Shown: positions 46,660-56,695, counted from the stretch's first letter. The stretch: DNA of 64,000 nt from Ahniella affigens (GCF_003015185.1 NZ_CP027860.1:3586501-3650500); one strand, 5' to 3'. Numbers and translations are program-made. The notes: a model not told the origin generated them from the letters alone.

Positions 46660-46749
46660 CCATCGCCCAATCGTTGTTGCCTCAACCAATTTGCATTGCC
46701 TCGTCGTTAAGACGCCGTCATTCCATTTATCTAATCAGACAGGCCCCTC

Positions 46750-47937
46750 ATGAATTCTGTGAAAGGAACTCACCGTCGCTCCCTCGTATTGGCGTCTCTG
46801 CTGCTGCCGCTCGTGCTCGCGGCATGCTCTGGCGGCGCCCCTCAGGCAGGCCAGATGCCGCCGCAAGATGTATCGGTGTCGGCAGTCGTGTTGCGTGACA
46901 TCGTCAACTGGAAGGAATACAGCGGTCGCATTCAGGCCGTCGACACCGTCCAAATCCGCCCGCGCGTTACCGGCTACCTGGCCGGTACCCATTTCCAGGA
47001 AGGCAGCCTGGTCAAAAAAGGCGATCTGCTGTTTACGATCGACGATCGCGAATATCGCGCGGCCGTCGCAGCGGCCGAAGCCGATGTTGCGCGCGCAAAG
47101 GCCCGCGTGACCCTGGCCAAGGAAGAGCTGAAGCGTAGCCAATCGCTGATCGAAGCCAAAGCGGTCTCGCAGGGCGAGTTGGACGCACGTTCAGCCGAGT
47201 TACGGCAAGCCGAGGCGGATCAATTGGCCGCCGCCGCACGGGTGGAGCAAGCGCGTTTGAACCTCGACTTCACGCAGATTCGCGCGCCGATTGCGGGCCG
47301 AATCGGCGCCGCCGAATTGAAGCCGGGGAACCTTGTGTCGCCAGGTGAACCGGTGTTGAGTACGCTCGTGTCAGTGAATCCGGTCCATGTGGTGTTTGAT
47401 GGCGATGAGCGTGCGTGGTTGCAGTATCAGGCACGTAATCAAGGCGCCAACAACAATAACCCGGTCACCGTTGCCTTGTCAGACGACACCGAGTTCAAGT
47501 ACCAGGGCACGCTCGACTTCGTCGACAACAGCCTGAACCCGCAAACCGGCACGATTCGCGCGCGCGCGGTACTCGCCAATCCCGATGGCCGGTTGACGCC
47601 TGGGCTGTTTGCCCGCGTTCGCCTGCTCGGCAAGGACACCGAAAAGGCGCTGCTCGTGCATGAGCAAGCGGTGATGACGGACCAGGATCGCAAGTACGTC
47701 TGGGCCGTCGACGACAAAGGCCTGGCAATGCGTCATGACGTGGTGCTGGGCGACACGTTTGAAGGCCTTCGGATCATCAAGAGCGGGCTCAGTGCCAGTG
47801 ACCGGGTGGTGGTCAATGGCGTGCGCAAGATCTTCTTCCCGGGTCAGCCACTCAAGCCACGTGACGTGCCGATGAACGAACCGAATCAGCCAGCACCAGC
47901 GGCTCCAGCGGCACCTGGTGCGCAGGCAGGAGGCTAA
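46750..47937 (+). CDS. RND efflux periplasmic adaptor (MFP) lipoprotein
   Basis: The 395-residue protein has a lipoprotein signal with Cys26 in the LAAC lipobox, the MFP pattern YSGRIQAVDTVQIRPRVTGYL, a barrel-sandwich/lipoyl region (EGSLVKKGDLLFTID), a coiled-coil hairpin (about 95-170), and IRAPIAGRIG. It bridges the inner-membrane pump and the outer-membrane channel. It resembles AcrA/MexE-type adaptors. The next gene starts 3 bp later. Confidence 0.93.
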   Translation: MNSVKGTHRRSLVLASLLLPLVLAACSGGAPQAGQMPPQDVSVSAVVLRDIVNWKEYSGRIQAVDTVQIRPRVTGYLAGTHFQEGSLVKKGDLLFTIDDREYRAAVAAAEADVARAKARVTLAKEELKRSQSLIEAKAVSQGELDARSAELRQAEADQLAAAARVEQARLNLDFTQIRAPIAGRIGAAELKPGNLVSPGEPVLSTLVSVNPVHVVFDGDERAWLQYQARNQGANNNNPVTVALSDDTEFKYQGTLDFVDNSLNPQTGTIRARAVLANPDGRLTPGLFARVRLLGKDTEKALLVHEQAVMTDQDRKYVWAVDDKGLAMRHDVVLGDTFEGLRIIKSGLSASDRVVVNGVRKIFFPGQPLKPRDVPMNEPNQPAPAAPAAPGAQAGG

Positions 47938-47940
47938 GTC

Positions 47941-50900
47941 GTGGCACATTCTGATTTCTCAAGAATCTTCGTCGACCGACCGATTCTGGCGGCGGTGTTG
48001 TCGATCCTGGTGTTTGTATCCGGGTTGATCGCCATGCCGAACCTGCCAATCAGCGAGTACCCGGAAGTGGTACCGCCATCGGTGCAGGTCACCGCGCTGT
48101 ATCCAGGCGCCAACCCCAAAGCCATTGCCGACACCGTTGCGGCACCTCTGGAAGAGGCGATCAACGGCGTCGAACATATGATCTACATGAAGTCGGTCGC
48201 GTCGTCCGACGGTGCGGTCAATGTGACTGTGACGTTCGCGCAAGGCACGGACATCGATCTCGCCGCGGTGCAAGTGCAAAACCGCGTTGCGCAGGCACTG
48301 CCGCGATTGCCAGAGGCCGTGCGCCAACTCGGTGTGACCACCGCGAAGTCGTCGCCTAACATCACGATGGTGGTGCACCTCACATCGCCAGACAAGCGTT
48401 ACGACGCGCTGTACTTGTCGAACTTCGCGAATCTGCGCGTCAAAGATGAACTCGCGCGCCTCAAAGGCGTGGGCCAGGCACTGGCATTTGGTGCCGGCAA
48501 CTACGCCATGCGCGTTTGGCTCGACCCGGATGCAGCGTCCGCTCGCGATCTCACTGCTACCGACATTTTGAACGCGATCCGGGAGCAGAACCAGCAGGTG
48601 TCGGCCGGCGCCATTGGCGCCGCACCGATGCCCAACGGCACCGGCGTGCAATTGTCGATCAACGCGCAAGGCCGCCTGGAGTCTCCTGAGGCGTTCGGCG
48701 ACATCATCGTCAAGACGGAAGGCACGGCGGTCACGCGGCTCAAGGATGTGGCGCGTATCGAACTGGGTGCGAACACCTACTCGTTGCACTCGTTGCTCGA
48801 CAATGAGGATGCGGCCGCCATCGTGATCTTCGAGGCCCCGGGCGCAAACTCGATCGCACTGTCGGATGCGGTGCGCGTGCGCATGGCAGAGCTCGAAAAG
48901 ACGTTCCCCGAAGGCGTGAAGTGGAGCGTGGAGTACGATCCGACCGTGTTCGTGCGGCACTCGATTCAATCGGTGGTCACCACGCTACTCGAAGCCATCG
49001 CGCTGGTGGTCATCGTGGTCGTGCTGTTCCTGCAGACTTGGCGCGCGTCACTGATTCCGTTGCTCGCAGTGCCGGTTTCGATTGTCGGCACGTTTGCCGT
49101 GCTGTGGCTGCTCGGCTTCTCGATCAATGTGCTGACGCTGTTCGGCCTTGTGCTCGCCATCGGTATCGTCGTCGACGATGCGATTGTGGTGGTCGAGAAC
49201 GTTGAGCGTCATATCGAAATGGGCAAGAGCCCGCTGGAAGCCGCGCATGAGGCCATGACTGAGGTCTCCGGGCCGATCATCGCCATCTCGCTCGTGCTCG
49301 CTTCGGTGTTTGTGCCACTCGCGTTTCTCGATGGCGTCACCGGCCAGTTTTATCGCCAGTTTGCGGTAACCATTGCGGTCTCGGTGCTGATTTCAGGCTT
49401 CAACTCATTGACCCTGTCTCCGGCCCTGTCTGCGGTGCTGCTGAAACCACACGGCGCACCCAAAGACGCGCTGGGTCGCTTGATCGAAGGCCTGTTCGGA
49501 CGCTTTTTCGCGGCCTTCAATCGCGTCTTCAAGCGCGCCGGTGATAAGTATTCCGGCGGCATCGGTGGCACCATTTCGCGGGCGCCACGGCTGCTCATGA
49601 TCTACGGCGTGCTGCTGGTTGCGAGCTTTTTTGTGTTCCGTGCTGTGCCTACGGGCTTCATCCCCACTCAGGACAAGCAGTACTTGTTCGCGGGCGTGTT
49701 GCTGCCGGAAGGTGCCACGCTGGACCGCACCGACGCCGTCATCCGCAAAATGGGCGAGATCGTATTGAACACGCCGGGCACGGACAATGCCGTGCAGTTC
49801 CCGGGCCTGAACGCCATCCATTTCGTCAACACGCCGAACATCGGCCTGATGTTCATTGGTTTGAAGCCAGCGGGCGAGCGCGATCAGGAAGCAGCCGAGA
49901 TTGCCCAGAACATCAACATGCAGTTCGGGCAGATCCAGGAAGGCCTCGCGTTTGCATTGCTGCCGCCGCCCGTACTGGGCTTGGGCAATGCGGCAGGTGT
50001 CGAGGGCTTTGTGCAGGACCGTTCGGGAGTCGGCTACGGTGAACTCAACACGCAGACGCAGGCCATGGTTGGTGCCTTGCGGCAGGCATCGGGCTTCGAT
50101 CCCTACTCGGTATTGAGTTCGTTTCAGTCGAACGTACCGCAGCTCGATGCGGTCGTCGATCGCACCAAGGCCAAAGAACAAGGGCTGGCACTAAGCGCTA
50201 TTTACGACGCGCTTCAGGTCTACCTGGGCTCCGCGTACGTCAACGACTTCAACCTGTTTGGACGCACCTATAGCGTTTACGCGCAGGCCGACCACCAGTT
50301 CCGCGATGACATCGGCGATATTTCCCGACTAAAGGCGCGGAATGATCGCGGTGACATGGTGCCACTCGGCAGTGTGGTGTCAATCACCCCAAGCTACGGT
50401 CCCGATCCGGTGATCCGCTACAACGGTTACCCGGCCGCGGATCTGTCTGCTGGCATCAACCCAGCCCTGATGTCGTCGACGCAAGCGGTCAGTACGGTCG
50501 AAGGCATGGCCGCGCAAATGCTGCCGCGTGGTTTGCAAATTGCCTGGACGGGTTTGACGTATGAGCAGGTCAACCAGAGCAATATGGCGCTGCTGGTGTT
50601 CCCGCTCTGTGTGCTGCTCGTCTATCTGGTGCTCGCCGCACTGTATGAGAGCTGGTCATTGCCGCTCGCCGTGATCTTGATCGTGCCGATGTGTCTGTTG
50701 TCGGCCATGGGCGGCATCTGGCTGGTCAATGCAGTGCACGGTCTTAGTCTGAAAGTGTTCCCACCCGCGTATCCACCAAATTTCCTCGACAACAACATCT
50801 TCACCCAGATTGGCCTGGTCGTGCTGATGGGCCTCGCGTGCAAGAACGCGATTCTGATCGTCGAATTCGCGCGTGATCTGGAAGAACAAGGCAAGGGCAT

Positions 50901-51168
50901 TGTCGACGCCGCGATCGAAGCGTGCCGTCTCCGTCTCCGCCCGATTCTGATGACGAGCTTCGCATTCTGTGCGGGCGTGCTGCCGCTGGTGTTTGCATCC
51001 GGCGCTGGTGCGGAAGTTCGCCATGTCATGGGTGTGACGGTGTTTGCCGGAATGCTCGGCGTCACGTTCTTCGGCCTGTTCTTTACCCCGGTGTTCTATG
51101 TGGTGATTCGCAAACTGTCGGATCGCTACGCGAGTGCGCCGGCTGCGCAAGGAGTGCATCATGCTTAA
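47941..51168 (+). CDS. RND multidrug efflux permease (AcrB/MexF type)
   Basis: The 1075-residue HAE1-family pump has 12 membrane segments and two large periplasmic loops. It starts FSRIFVDRPILAAVLSILV and has LPISEYPEV. Its proton-relay residues are Asp412-Asp413 in TM4 (GIVVDDAIVVVENVER) and Lys968 in TM10 (GLACKNAILIVEFARD). It exports hydrophobic drugs by proton antiport. The GTG start overlaps nothing but lies only 3 bp after the adaptor gene. Confidence 0.95.
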   Translation: MAHSDFSRIFVDRPILAAVLSILVFVSGLIAMPNLPISEYPEVVPPSVQVTALYPGANPKAIADTVAAPLEEAINGVEHMIYMKSVASSDGAVNVTVTFAQGTDIDLAAVQVQNRVAQALPRLPEAVRQLGVTTAKSSPNITMVVHLTSPDKRYDALYLSNFANLRVKDELARLKGVGQALAFGAGNYAMRVWLDPDAASARDLTATDILNAIREQNQQVSAGAIGAAPMPNGTGVQLSINAQGRLESPEAFGDIIVKTEGTAVTRLKDVARIELGANTYSLHSLLDNEDAAAIVIFEAPGANSIALSDAVRVRMAELEKTFPEGVKWSVEYDPTVFVRHSIQSVVTTLLEAIALVVIVVVLFLQTWRASLIPLLAVPVSIVGTFAVLWLLGFSINVLTLFGLVLAIGIVVDDAIVVVENVERHIEMGKSPLEAAHEAMTEVSGPIIAISLVLASVFVPLAFLDGVTGQFYRQFAVTIAVSVLISGFNSLTLSPALSAVLLKPHGAPKDALGRLIEGLFGRFFAAFNRVFKRAGDKYSGGIGGTISRAPRLLMIYGVLLVASFFVFRAVPTGFIPTQDKQYLFAGVLLPEGATLDRTDAVIRKMGEIVLNTPGTDNAVQFPGLNAIHFVNTPNIGLMFIGLKPAGERDQEAAEIAQNINMQFGQIQEGLAFALLPPPVLGLGNAAGVEGFVQDRSGVGYGELNTQTQAMVGALRQASGFDPYSVLSSFQSNVPQLDAVVDRTKAKEQGLALSAIYDALQVYLGSAYVNDFNLFGRTYSVYAQADHQFRDDIGDISRLKARNDRGDMVPLGSVVSITPSYGPDPVIRYNGYPAADLSAGINPALMSSTQAVSTVEGMAAQMLPRGLQIAWTGLTYEQVNQSNMALLVFPLCVLLVYLVLAALYESWSLPLAVILIVPMCLLSAMGGIWLVNAVHGLSLKVFPPAYPPNFLDNNIFTQIGLVVLMGLACKNAILIVEFARDLEEQGKGIVDAAIEACRLRLRPILMTSFAFCAGVLPLVFASGAGAEVRHVMGVTVFAGMLGVTFFGLFFTPVFYVVIRKLSDRYASAPAAQGVHHA

Positions 51169-52603
51169 GCCTTTGACGGTGATCATCAGCAGTCTGCTGC
51201 TCGCCGCCTGCACGGTGGGCCCGGCGTATCAACGTCCGGATTCGCCTTTACCAAACCGGTTCGACCAGGCCAATACCGAAGCGAGCCAACAGGACATCGG
51301 CACGGGCGTGTGGCAGGCGTTTGGCGATCCGGCGCTCGATCGTCTGGTTGCCCGCGCATTGGCCGACAACACGAGCATCGCGCAGGCATTCGCGCGGTGG
51401 GAAGAAGTCCGCGCGCTGCGTGGGCTCTCGCCCTACTCGCTGTTTCCAACGGTCACTGCCGACACCGAAGCCGAGCGCAGCAAGCCGAGTGGCCAGGACC
51501 CGTTCATTCCATCCGACCAAGGCCGCACCGACAATTACACCGCGGGGTTTGATGCGACTTGGGAAATCGATTTGTTCGGCAGCCTGCGCAACCAGAAGCG
51601 AGCCATCGTCCGACGCCAGGATGCGGCGGCCGCGGAACTGCAGCAGATGCGTCTGTCGATCGTGGCCGAGACGGCACAGGCTTATTTCGCGTTGCGCGGG
51701 GCGGAGCAACAGTATCGCCTCGCCGAAGCCAACCAGCAGTCTTTGGTCGAAAGCGTGCGCCTGATTGGTGCACTGCTGAAGGCTGGCCGGGTCAACGAAT
51801 TGGATCTGACCCGCCTGCGTGCCCAGCAATCCGCGCAAGCCGCCGATGTGTCTCGCCTGCGCGCTGACATCGTACGCCAGGAACAACGTCTCGCTGCGTT
51901 GACCGGTTGGCCGGTCAGCACACTGCGCACCGAGATTGGCCCGGAGGCGTCGATGCCAGCGTTGCCGAGCCTGGTCGCCACGGGCAAACCAGAGGACTGG
52001 CTGCGCCGGCGTCCGGATGTTTACGCGGCCGAACGCACGTTGGCCGCCGCGTATTCCGACGTCGGCACAGAAATGGCCGAGTACTTTCCGAAGCTGAATT
52101 TGCTCGGTGGGTTCGGTTGGACGGCACAGTCGGCCGGTGAACTCGGTAGTGCCAGTTCAGAACGCTGGCGTTGGGGCCCGTCGCTCAGTTGGTCGTTCCT
52201 CGACTTCGGTCGCGTCAAGCAAAACGTACGCGCGGCCGACGCCCGCAAGAACGCAGCGATCGCGGTCTATCAAGAGACCGTACTGCGCGCGTTGGAGGAA
52301 ACCGAGAACGCGCTGGCGGGCTACCGAGCCGCGAACGAAAGCGCGGTGAATCTGGCGGCAGCGGCCGACGATGCGCGCGAAGCGGCTCGGTTGTCACGGC
52401 TGCGGTTCGAGGTGGGCGCCGACGACGCGCTTAGCTATCTCGATGCCGAGCGCACGCGGATCGATTTCGAAGCGCGCGCCGTGACTGCGGAAACGAACCG
52501 CGCGACGGCACTGGTACAGCTGTACAAAGCGTTGGCGGGCGATTTTGCGGCGAAGGCCAATCCTGAAGTCCGGCTGGGCGATCTGGAGACCGACGGCCGG
52601 TAG
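51161..52603 (+). CDS. Outer-membrane efflux lipoprotein (OprM/NodT family)
   Basis: The 480-residue TolC-like protein has a lipobox LLLAAC (Cys17), the family start CTVGPAYQRPDSPLP, and two repeated halves of long helices. RRPDVYAAERTLAAAYSDVGTEMAEYFPKL is the conserved centre, and SLSWSFLDFGRVKQNVRAADAR starts the second barrel part. It completes the RND triad. The start overlaps the permease stop by 8 bp and has AAGGAG upstream. Confidence 0.94.
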   Translation: MLKPLTVIISSLLLAACTVGPAYQRPDSPLPNRFDQANTEASQQDIGTGVWQAFGDPALDRLVARALADNTSIAQAFARWEEVRALRGLSPYSLFPTVTADTEAERSKPSGQDPFIPSDQGRTDNYTAGFDATWEIDLFGSLRNQKRAIVRRQDAAAAELQQMRLSIVAETAQAYFALRGAEQQYRLAEANQQSLVESVRLIGALLKAGRVNELDLTRLRAQQSAQAADVSRLRADIVRQEQRLAALTGWPVSTLRTEIGPEASMPALPSLVATGKPEDWLRRRPDVYAAERTLAAAYSDVGTEMAEYFPKLNLLGGFGWTAQSAGELGSASSERWRWGPSLSWSFLDFGRVKQNVRAADARKNAAIAVYQETVLRALEETENALAGYRAANESAVNLAAAADDAREAARLSRLRFEVGADDALSYLDAERTRIDFEARAVTAETNRATALVQLYKALAGDFAAKANPEVRLGDLETDGR

Positions 52604-53002
52604 CGGGTGCACGAGTCGTCGGCGTCCTGACAACCGGATTGCCAGTACGCCCAACGGTTACGTTGCAGGGTCGCTGCCCTATTGCGACAAACCTAAACTC
52701 ACCCCGGATCAAGTCCGGGGTGACGCAAGGCGGGCCGGGAGTCTTTGGGCGCCATGCCTGATTGCAGTTTGGGGCATGCGTTGGGTCGCCCTGTGGGCTT
52801 GAGACAAGATCATGACACGCAATTCGTCAGCCCGGACTTGATCCGGGCTGGGGTTCACATTGGGCGACGTTATCCTGCAGAAGCGAGGGAAATTTCAGCG
52901 ATCTGCAGCAGAAACCAGTCATTGACCAGTAGCCAACCGCTCGACAAACGGCCCGGGTGCATTCCCGGCAAGCTTCCGCCACAATTTGCAGCCGTTGCCT
53001 GG
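52604..53002. repeat. Intergenic region with two inverted hairpin repeats
   Basis: CACCCCGGA/TCCGGGGTG (52700-52722) and CAGCCCGGA/TCCGGGCTG (52828-52850) are inverted-orientation copies of a short dispersed hairpin around a TCAAG/CTTGA loop. They may end the efflux transcript. No gene between; the open frame from 52745 is considered only upstream extension of KdkA. Confidence 0.55.
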
Positions 53003-53740
53003 ATGCCCGACGTGTCCCCGACAATGATCAAGGCAGGCGCCGACGCCTGGCTCTATGACGCTGATGTGTTCTCTGACCCACCCAATGCGAATTGGTTGGA
53101 GGCAGCGCCGCGCGTCGAATCCGAGCGCGCCGGGCGAGGCCAGATCCATCTGCTCGAAACGCCGGTCGGAATCGGTGTGCACCGCGCGTATCGTCGAGGC
53201 GGTCGGATCATGGTGATGTTGGGCGACCGCTACCTGTTTACCGGCTTGGAACAAACCCGCCCCATACGCGAGTTCCGGCTGCTTGCGACCCTTTCCACCC
53301 ATGGCCTGCCCGTACCCAAGCCGCTGCTCGCGCGGGTGCGCCGGAATGGCCTGGTTTATCGCGGCGACTTGTTGACGGGCGCCATACCCGATACAGAAAC
53401 CCTGACCGACCGGCTGCGTCGCGATGCGAGCTCGGTGCCGTGGTCTGCGGTCATGGCGGCCATTGCCGCAGTTCATCACGCCAATGTCTGGCACGCCGAT
53501 CTGAACGCGCACAACATTCTGATCGACAAACAGGACAAAGCCTGGGTCATCGATTTTGACCGGGCCACAGTTCGCGCGCCCAAACTGATCTGGCGCGAAG
53601 AAAACTTACAGCGGCTCTGGCAGTCATTGCACAAAATTCAGGGCAAGCGTTGGATGCAGCAGTTTGAACCGGCCTGGCAGCAGATATTGGACGACTACGC
53701 ACACGCCTTTGCGGCCTTGAAGCGAGCACGCTGGTCATGA
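53003..53740 (+). CDS. kdkA: 3-deoxy-D-manno-octulosonic acid kinase (Kdo kinase)
   Basis: The 245-residue WaaP/KdkA-type sugar kinase has RRGGRIMVMLGDRYLF, RPIREFRLLATLSTHGLPVPKP, the catalytic loop WHADLNAHNILID and the metal motif VIDFDRA. It phosphorylates Kdo of the LPS inner core at the inner membrane. Upstream codons remain open to 52745, but 245 residues fits the family. ATG 53024 is an alternative start. It overlaps the next gene by 4 bp. Confidence 0.85.
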   Translation: MPDVSPTMIKAGADAWLYDADVFSDPPNANWLEAAPRVESERAGRGQIHLLETPVGIGVHRAYRRGGRIMVMLGDRYLFTGLEQTRPIREFRLLATLSTHGLPVPKPLLARVRRNGLVYRGDLLTGAIPDTETLTDRLRRDASSVPWSAVMAAIAAVHHANVWHADLNAHNILIDKQDKAWVIDFDRATVRAPKLIWREENLQRLWQSLHKIQGKRWMQQFEPAWQQILDDYAHAFAALKRARWS

Positions 53741-54522
53741 GCACAACATGGCACTTGCATTGGCTCGGCACGGGTTCGGCCCAGGCCGAAGATCTGAACT
53801 CGGCTTCAGGCGTGCTGGAGCGGGACGGTCAACCCGTCATGATGATCGACTGCGGCGAATCCGCACTCCGCGCGTTCCAAGCCCGCTATGGCCAGGTACC
53901 GATGGCGTTGTTTATCACGCACGCGCATCTCGATCATGTCGGCGGCATGGAGCGGCTCTATTACCAACTGATTTTTGACGCCGAGCGAAGCGGTCGTTGC
54001 CGCCTCTATGTACCGGCAAACTTGCTGCCCGTACTGCAGGCGCGCGTCGCCGACTACCCAAGCCCTCTGGCCGAAGGCGGCGCAAATTTCTGGGACGCGT
54101 TCCAGGTCATTCCCGTCAGTCGCGGGTTTTGGCATCAGGCGCTCTGGTTCGACGTGTTCGCAGTGTCACACCACATTCCGCAAACGGCATTTGGCCTGGC
54201 ACTGAGTGGCTCGTTTTTGTGGACTGGTGATACCCGACCGATTCCGGCTGAGTTGCAACGCTATGCCAAGGCGCCAACGGTGATCGCGCATGACTGCGCG
54301 GTCGAAGGCAATCCGTCCCATACCGGAATTGAGGATTTGCTTGCCACCTATGACGCGGAATACCTGGCGCGAATCTGGATCTATCACTATCGGCGCGACG
54401 CTGAGCGGCAAGTCTATTTGAGCCGCGGCCTGCAGGTAGCGAAGCAAGGCCAAACGCTAGCACTGCCGGCGCCCGAGCCTGCTTGGACATCGGCCACTCG
54501 GGCGTGGAGCCCAGCGCCATGA
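53737..54522 (+). CDS. MBL-fold metallo-hydrolase
   Basis: The 261-residue protein has HLHWLGTGSAQAEDLNSAS at the N-terminus, the metal motif THAHLDHVGGMERLYYQ, a later SHHIPQTAFGLALSG, and DCAVEGNPSHTG. It resembles RNase Z-like/beta-lactamase-fold hydrolases, but the substrate is unknown. It is translationally linked to kdkA and moaA by ATGA overlaps, which may reflect compact packing only. Confidence 0.82.
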   Translation: MSTTWHLHWLGTGSAQAEDLNSASGVLERDGQPVMMIDCGESALRAFQARYGQVPMALFITHAHLDHVGGMERLYYQLIFDAERSGRCRLYVPANLLPVLQARVADYPSPLAEGGANFWDAFQVIPVSRGFWHQALWFDVFAVSHHIPQTAFGLALSGSFLWTGDTRPIPAELQRYAKAPTVIAHDCAVEGNPSHTGIEDLLATYDAEYLARIWIYHYRRDAERQVYLSRGLQVAKQGQTLALPAPEPAWTSATRAWSPAP

Positions 54523-55535
54523 CGCTGCGCGCGACTGACACGCTGGATCAACGTGGCCGCCCGTTACACGACTTGCGGATCTCGGTGATTGACCGCTGCA
54601 ATTATCGCTGCCCGTACTGCATGCCGGTCGAACGATTCGGCGGCCCATCGGTGTTCCTGAAACGCCGCGACTGGCTGCAACGCGAGGACTTGCTGAAGAT
54701 TGTGCAGAGCTTTCTGACGCTGGGCGTGCGCAAGTTGCGTCTGACCGGCGGCGAGCCGTTGCTGCGTCCGGACTTGCCCGAGTTGATTGCCGAGTTGGTT
54801 GCCCTGCCGGGCGTGGAAGACCTCGCGTTGACCACCAATGGCGAGTTGCTCGCCGACAAGGCCGACGCGCTGGCAAGAGCCGGACTAAAGCGCATCACGG
54901 TCAGCCTGGACGCGCTGGATCCGGACATCTTCAAGACGCTGAGCGGCGGCTACGGCTCGCTCGAACGCGTTTTGGCTGGCATTGATGCGGCCGTGGCGGC
55001 TGGGCTGGCCCCAATCAAGATCAATTGCACGGTATTGCGCGGCAAAAACGAGTCGGAAGTGCTGCCGCTACTCGAACAGTTTCGGACCCGTAATATCACT
55101 GTGCGCTTCATCGAGTACATGGATGTGGGTACCTGCAACCGCTGGCAACGCGACGATGTCGTCGATTCGCTGGTGCTGCGCGATCGGATTCATGCGTGGC
55201 AGCCCATTGAACCGGTGCAGGCTGCCTATCGTGGCGAAGTGGCCAGTCGCTATCGTTTTGTCGATGGCCAGGGCGAGGTCGGGTTTATCAGCTCGATCAG
55301 CCAGCCGTTCTGCGGCGATTGCACCCGGGCGCGCCTGTCTGCAGACGGGCAACTCTACACCTGCCTGTTCGGCCACCAGGGCATCGACTTGAAACCCTGG
55401 CTGGATTCGCCCGAATCGCTGCAAGAGCGCATTGCCGCACTCTGGTCGCGCCGTGCCGACCGCTACAGTGAGCAGCGCGCCGAGCGCGAGCGTGAGGCGG
55501 CCGGGCGCGTCGAGATGTTTCGGATTGGAGGATGA
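54519..55535 (+). CDS. moaA: GTP 3',8-cyclase MoaA
   Basis: The 338-residue radical SAM enzyme has the N-terminal cluster motif CNYRCPYC, the GGEPLLRPDL loop, the second cluster cysteines in FCGDCTRARLSADGQLYTCLF, and the conserved GG C-terminus. It makes the first intermediate of molybdopterin synthesis. ATG 54519 overlaps the previous stop; an upstream in-frame TTG is unlikely. It starts the moaA-C-D-E operon. Confidence 0.97.
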   Translation: MTLRATDTLDQRGRPLHDLRISVIDRCNYRCPYCMPVERFGGPSVFLKRRDWLQREDLLKIVQSFLTLGVRKLRLTGGEPLLRPDLPELIAELVALPGVEDLALTTNGELLADKADALARAGLKRITVSLDALDPDIFKTLSGGYGSLERVLAGIDAAVAAGLAPIKINCTVLRGKNESEVLPLLEQFRTRNITVRFIEYMDVGTCNRWQRDDVVDSLVLRDRIHAWQPIEPVQAAYRGEVASRYRFVDGQGEVGFISSISQPFCGDCTRARLSADGQLYTCLFGHQGIDLKPWLDSPESLQERIAALWSRRADRYSEQRAEREREAAGRVEMFRIGG

Positions 55536-55536
55536 C

Positions 55537-56046
55537 GTGGCCGAACACAAGCCTGCCGAACTCAGCCATGTCGGCGCCGACAACAAGCCTGGGATGGTCG
55601 ATGTCGGCAACAAGACGGTCACGCGTCGCCACGCTGTGGCCGAATCATTCGTACACTTCCCACCCGCCGCCGCGGCTGCACTGCATGCCGAGGGCTTGCG
55701 AAGCCGCAAGGGGCCCGTGCTCGATACGGCGCTGATTGCCGGCACGCAGGCGGTCAAGCGCTGTGCCGACTTGATTCCGTTTTGCCATCCGTTGCCGATT
55801 GAGCGCATCCGCTTCGAGTTTCAATTCCTCACGCCCGAACAACTGCACATCACGTGCGAAGTCGCCGCCGAGGCCCGCACAGGCGTCGAGATGGAAGCAC
55901 TCACCGGCGCCAGCGTGGCGGCGTTGACGGTCTACGACATGTGCAAGGCATTGGATCTTGGGCTCAGCATCGGCCCCACCCGCGTCGTCGAAAAGTCTGG
56001 CGGCAAGCGGGATTTCAAGTCAGATCAGGCTGCCTCAGCGTCATGA
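55537..56046 (+). CDS. moaC: Cyclic pyranopterin monophosphate synthase MoaC
   Basis: The 169-residue protein (GTG start, TTGGAGGA upstream) has MVDVGNKTVTRRHAVAES, GTQAVKRCADLIPFCHPLPI, and TGVEMEALTGASVAALTVYDMCKAL. It converts the MoaA product to cPMP. GTG lies one base after the moaA stop, and the gene overlaps moaD by 4 bp. Confidence 0.96.
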   Translation: MAEHKPAELSHVGADNKPGMVDVGNKTVTRRHAVAESFVHFPPAAAAALHAEGLRSRKGPVLDTALIAGTQAVKRCADLIPFCHPLPIERIRFEFQFLTPEQLHITCEVAAEARTGVEMEALTGASVAALTVYDMCKALDLGLSIGPTRVVEKSGGKRDFKSDQAASAS

Positions 56047-56285
56047 TTCACGTTCACCTCCGCTACTTTGCGAGCTTTGCCGAAGCGACCGGCCGCGACG
56101 CTGAGACATTGATGATCGACCACCAGGACGGGGCCGCGCTGTTCGCAACGCTCAGCGCGCGATTTCAGTTCCGCATGCCCATGGCGCGAGTCCGCCTCGC
56201 AGTAAATGATCACTTCGTCGATTGGACTCATCGGCTGCAGGATGGCGATCACGTGGTGTTTATTCCACCGGTTTCCGGAGGCTGA
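56043..56285 (+). CDS. moaD: Molybdopterin synthase sulfur-carrier subunit MoaD
   Basis: The 80-residue ubiquitin-like carrier has VHLRYFASFAEATGRD and the C-terminal IPPVSGG, whose final Gly-Gly is thiocarboxylated. It pairs with MoaE, whose gene starts 2 bp later. Confidence 0.95.
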   Translation: MIHVHLRYFASFAEATGRDAETLMIDHQDGAALFATLSARFQFRMPMARVRLAVNDHFVDWTHRLQDGDHVVFIPPVSGG

Positions 56286-56287
56286 GC

Positions 56288-56695
56288 ATGTTCCGAGTCA
56301 CCGATCAGCCCATTCAACCCGACGCCCTACGCGCCTTGTGTCGCCACGATGCGGCCGGCGGCTTTTGCAGTTTCGAGGGCTGGGTGCGGAACCACCATGC
56401 CGGCAAGTCCGTGCTGGCACTCGACTACCAGGCGTATCGAGAGCTTGCCGAGGCGGAAGGTCAGCGCATCGTCGCCGAGGCCATGGCGCAGTTCCCGGTT
56501 CAAGCCATTGCTGCGGAGCATCGAATTGGCAGTCTGCAGATCGGTGACTTGGCCGTCTATGTCGGCGTGTCCGCCGCGCACCGCGATGCCGCGTTTGCGG
56601 CCTGCCGTTATCTGATCGATGAAATCAAAAAGCGCGTGCCCATCTGGAAACGCGAACACGATGCCTCAGGCAGCAGTGAGTGGCTGCATCCGTAG
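56288..56695 (+). CDS. moaE: Molybdopterin synthase catalytic subunit MoaE
   Basis: The 135-residue protein has GFCSFEGWVRNHHAGKSVLALDYQAY, EHRIGSLQIGDLAVYVGVSAAHRDAAFAACRYLIDEIKKRVPIWK, the last with the catalytic lysines. It inserts sulfur into cPMP. It ends the mo-cofactor operon; moaB/mogA and moeA are not in this window. Confidence 0.96.
   Translation: MFRVTDQPIQPDALRALCRHDAAGGFCSFEGWVRNHHAGKSVLALDYQAYRELAEAEGQRIVAEAMAQFPVQAIAAEHRIGSLQIGDLAVYVGVSAAHRDAAFAACRYLIDEIKKRVPIWKREHDASGSSEWLHP

Noticed and set aside
47959-50181. Long minus-strand frames (336 and 258 codons)
   Set aside because: Antisense to the RND permease; typical third-position effect in GC-rich genes.
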